Shown: piece by piece, positions 7,612 to 8,627 of the stretch
Position numbering within the stretch: the first letter of the stretch is position 1
Layout of the letters: the number at the start of each line of letters is the position of its first letter
Source: Puniceicoccaceae bacterium
GTDB taxonomy: Bacteria > Verrucomicrobiota > Verrucomicrobiia > Opitutales > Coraliomargaritaceae
DNA: 8,627 nt
Reading direction: 5' to 3'
Assembly (NCBI GenBank): GCA_003566795.1
Contig: PXBU01000437.1
Span: forward strand, 1-8,627
The notes under the pieces: model-generated
The model's database searches: none
Told to the model about the DNA's origin: nothing
What the model saw: the letters and a program-made list of their open reading frames with translations, nothing else
Translations under genes and position numbers: made by a program

Positions 7612-7638
7612 GTAGCCGAAGCCCTTAGGCTTTGGTCG
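7612..7638 (+). repeat. REP-like hairpin with GTAG head, copy D, inverted relative to A, B and C
   Basis: Plus strand: GTAG (7612-7615), CCGAAGCC, loop CTTA, GGCTTTGG, TCG. It matches the reverse complement of copy A at 22 of 27 positions. Four of the five differences form two exchanged base pairs in the stem; the fifth is in the loop. With copy A it forms an inverted pair whose GTAG heads face a 15-bp spacer (7597-7611), like a REPIN or BIME unit. Confidence 0.7.
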
Positions 7639-7659
7639 AAGCTCCAGATGGTTGCGCAA

Positions 7660-7686
7660 CGACCAAACGCGAAGGCGTTCGGCTAC
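7660..7686 (-). repeat. REP-like hairpin with GTAG head, copy B
   Basis: It is identical to copy A across the 27-bp unit and across seven further flanking bases (7653-7686 equals 7563-7596), displaced by exactly 90 bp. The perfect identity of a noncoding 34-mer points to recent duplication or ongoing copying. Confidence 0.75.
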
Positions 7687-7694
7687 AGGGGGGG

Positions 7695-7718
7695 CCAAAC
7701 GCGAAGGCGTTCGGCTAC
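7695..7718 (-). repeat. REP-like hairpin with GTAG head, copy C
   Basis: Twenty-four bases are identical to copies A and B (hairpin 7695-7714, complement of GTAG at 7715-7718), but the trailing TCG and the outer flank are absent. It lies in the same orientation as B, eight bases further on, separated by a G-rich stretch (AGGGGGGG). Confidence 0.7.
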
Positions 7719-7870
7719 GGATTCGGGTCTTCAGAGATATGAGTGTCGCTCTTTGGCATGCTTTGTGCCGGAAGTGGGGGATGATCGGACAATTACCTTT
7801 GCTTGTGTCACACTCTCAGGTAATGTGAATTTGGTTTTGCGATCAGCCAACAAATCAGTATTTTACAATC
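7719..7870 (+). promoter_or_regulatory. Upstream region of mcsA with candidate promoter elements
   Basis: No Shine-Dalgarno sequence precedes the mcsA ATG (7871). TTGCGA (7837-7842) with TATTTT (7859-7864) at 16-bp spacing would place transcription start at or next to the ATG, giving a leaderless mRNA. A second weak pair is TTGCTT (7799-7804) with TAATGT (7821-7826). An inverted repeat, TCACA (7808-7812) with TGTGA (7824-7828), lies over that second pair and might bind a regulator. None of this is strong. A frame at 7739-7828 (29 codons) shows no protein-like features. Confidence 0.25.
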
Positions 7871-8383
7871 ATGGGTCAAAATTTAAAATGTAGCAATTGC
7901 GACAACCCCGCCACCGTCCACCTCACGCAGATTATCAGTAATAAGATCATCAAGGTGGATCTTTGCGAGTCGTGTGCCCAGGCAAAAGGGGTGATGGACC
8001 AGCAAGGCTTCTCGCTGGGCGATCTGCTGAGTGAAGCCAATGAAATGGTGCCCAGTGAGGGAAAGGCTTTGCAATGCCCGCAATGTGGGCTCAAGGCTAC
8101 TGATTTCCGTCGCACCGGGCGCCTGGGCTGTGCGGCCTGTTTCGCGATTTTTTCTCCTCTACTGCGACCGGTGCTGGAGGACATGCATGTGGGCACCTGT
8201 CACAAGGGCAAGACGCCGGAGGTGGCACTTAATCGGCAGAGTGCCTTTGCGCGGCTGGAAAAGCTGGAAGACGCATTGGCTGAGGCCATATCCAACGAAG
8301 CCTACGAAGATGCCGCCAAATACCGTGATCAAATCCGCTCGCTGAAAGAAAATTCAGCGAGCCTGGAGTATAGCCAGTCATGA
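7871..8383 (+). CDS. mcsA: McsA-like zinc-finger/UVR-motif activator of protein-arginine kinase
   Basis: The 170-residue product has the layout of Bacillus McsA (about 185 residues). A first pair of zinc motifs is C7-x2-C10 with C32-x2-C35, and a second is C69-x2-C72 with C87-x2-C90 (in TGRLGCAACFAIF). These are followed by HVGTCHKGKTP near 106-116 and a C-terminal UVR motif at about 125-160 (LEKLEDALAEAI, YEDAAKYRDQIR), likely a helical hairpin or coiled coil. In Bacillus, McsA binds zinc and activates the arginine kinase McsB, which marks misfolded proteins for ClpCP. The stop overlaps the mcsB start by ATGA, supporting coupled translation and the same role here. UvrB/UvrC share only the UVR motif, so a repair function is unlikely. 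No ctsR gene precedes it; ilvE does. Confidence 0.9.
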   Translation: MGQNLKCSNCDNPATVHLTQIISNKIIKVDLCESCAQAKGVMDQQGFSLGDLLSEANEMVPSEGKALQCPQCGLKATDFRRTGRLGCAACFAIFSPLLRPVLEDMHVGTCHKGKTPEVALNRQSAFARLEKLEDALAEAISNEAYEDAAKYRDQIRSLKENSASLEYSQS

Positions 8384-8627
8384 TTGAATCGCTGCTCAGT
8401 TGTGAGAATGCCGAACTCACCCACAATACGCAAAAGGCGACTCCGGTTGTTTTGAGTACGCGTTTGCGCTTGGCGCGCAATCTGGTGGGCGCACCCTTTC
8501 CAGAGCGGGCAAGTTTGGCACAGCGGCGCGACATTCTGTCCAGGTGTGCCGAGCATCTATCCAGTCTTAACAAGATGAAGGATGGCAGTTTTTTTGAAAT
8601 TTCCCGTCTTTCTGATTTGGAAAAGCA
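8380..8627 (+). CDS. mcsB: Protein-arginine kinase McsB (ATP:guanido phosphotransferase family), N-terminal part only
   Basis: An ATG at 8380 overlaps the mcsA stop (ATGA). The frame stays open for 82 codons to the right edge, so this is only about a quarter of a protein usually near 350 residues. The segment TPVVLSTRLRLARNL (21-35) matches the conserved start of McsB and of ATP:guanido phosphotransferases, where the arginines of S-[ST]-R-x-R (here S26-R30) contact ATP phosphates. It is followed by APFPERASLAQRRDIL, a typical continuation. The kinase phosphorylates arginine side chains on proteins, creating a degradation tag for Clp proteases in Bacillota. Pairing with mcsA makes McsB the preferred reading over creatine/arginine kinase. 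The catalytic cysteine and the pArg-binding residues lie outside the window. The nearest GGAG is about 15 bases upstream, so initiation probably depends on coupling to mcsA. Confidence 0.9.
   Translation, partial: MIESLLSCENAELTHNTQKATPVVLSTRLRLARNLVGAPFPERASLAQRRDILSRCAEHLSSLNKMKDGSFFEISRLSDLEK

Noticed and set aside
7563..7718. CRISPR array
   Set aside because: The repeats are too few, unequal in spacing (spacers of very different size), in both orientations and of REP hairpin type; no cas genes are present.
7739..7828. 29-codon frame upstream of mcsA
   Set aside because: No ribosome site, no recognisable sequence, and a length expected by chance.
7874..7880. CtsR-like heptad GGTCAAA at the mcsA start
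   Set aside because: Only one heptad is present and it lies inside the coding sequence; the required second direct copy is missing.
7648..7893. 81-codon plus-strand frame between ilvE and mcsA
   Set aside because: Its first third is REP copies B and C and its end overlaps mcsA in another frame; no protein-like features.

Overview
The window suggests a chromosomal segment from a marine-type verrucomicrobium (class Opitutae, Puniceicoccales/Coraliomargarita-like). This is inferred from protein character only. The evidence is a very large secreted DUF6288 protein built from PKD, Fn3-like and Ig-like modules with a C-terminal region of verrucomicrobial type, an mcsA-mcsB pair outside Bacillota, and start codons that lack Shine-Dalgarno sequences. 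No rRNA or other definitive marker gene is present.

Layout. (1) Positions 1-1096, minus strand: a gene running off the left edge for an AAA ATPase of the AAA_14/DUF4143 family, with Walker A, Walker B and a C-terminal nuclease-like fold motif. (2) 1097-1679: a 583-bp gap with no convincing gene. It is rich in inverted repeats: a 9-bp arm inverted repeat, two or three REP-like hairpins, and a bulged hairpin in the probable leader of the next gene. (3) 1680-6623, plus: one 1647-residue exported modular protein (signal peptide, PDZ-like domain, alpha/alpha-toroid DUF6288 core, HEAT-like helices, PKD/Ig, Fn3-like, PKD, an unassigned roughly 245-residue beta-rich domain, Ig-like, C-terminal domain). 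(4) 6693-7562, plus: branched-chain amino-acid aminotransferase (ilvE), class IV PLP fold. (5) 7563-7870: a cluster of four GTAG-headed REP-like hairpins (three in one orientation, one inverted) that starts one base after the ilvE stop and includes a possible terminator. (6) 7871-8383, plus: mcsA, with two pairs of zinc CxxC motifs and a UVR motif. (7) 8380-8627, plus: the start of mcsB (protein-arginine kinase), overlapping mcsA by ATGA and cut by the right edge.

How the genes relate. mcsA and mcsB form a translationally coupled pair whose products should act together as activator and kinase in protein arginine phosphorylation and quality control. ilvE is an independent metabolic gene. The giant exported protein appears to be a single-gene unit, probably acting on or binding extracellular or periplasmic polymers; its biochemical role is not known. 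The ATPase is divergently oriented from it across the repeat-rich gap.

The most unusual material is the two sets of REP-like hairpins, whose stems differ by paired, structure-preserving substitutions, and the domain assembly of the 1647-residue protein. I see no complete new multi-gene system in the window.
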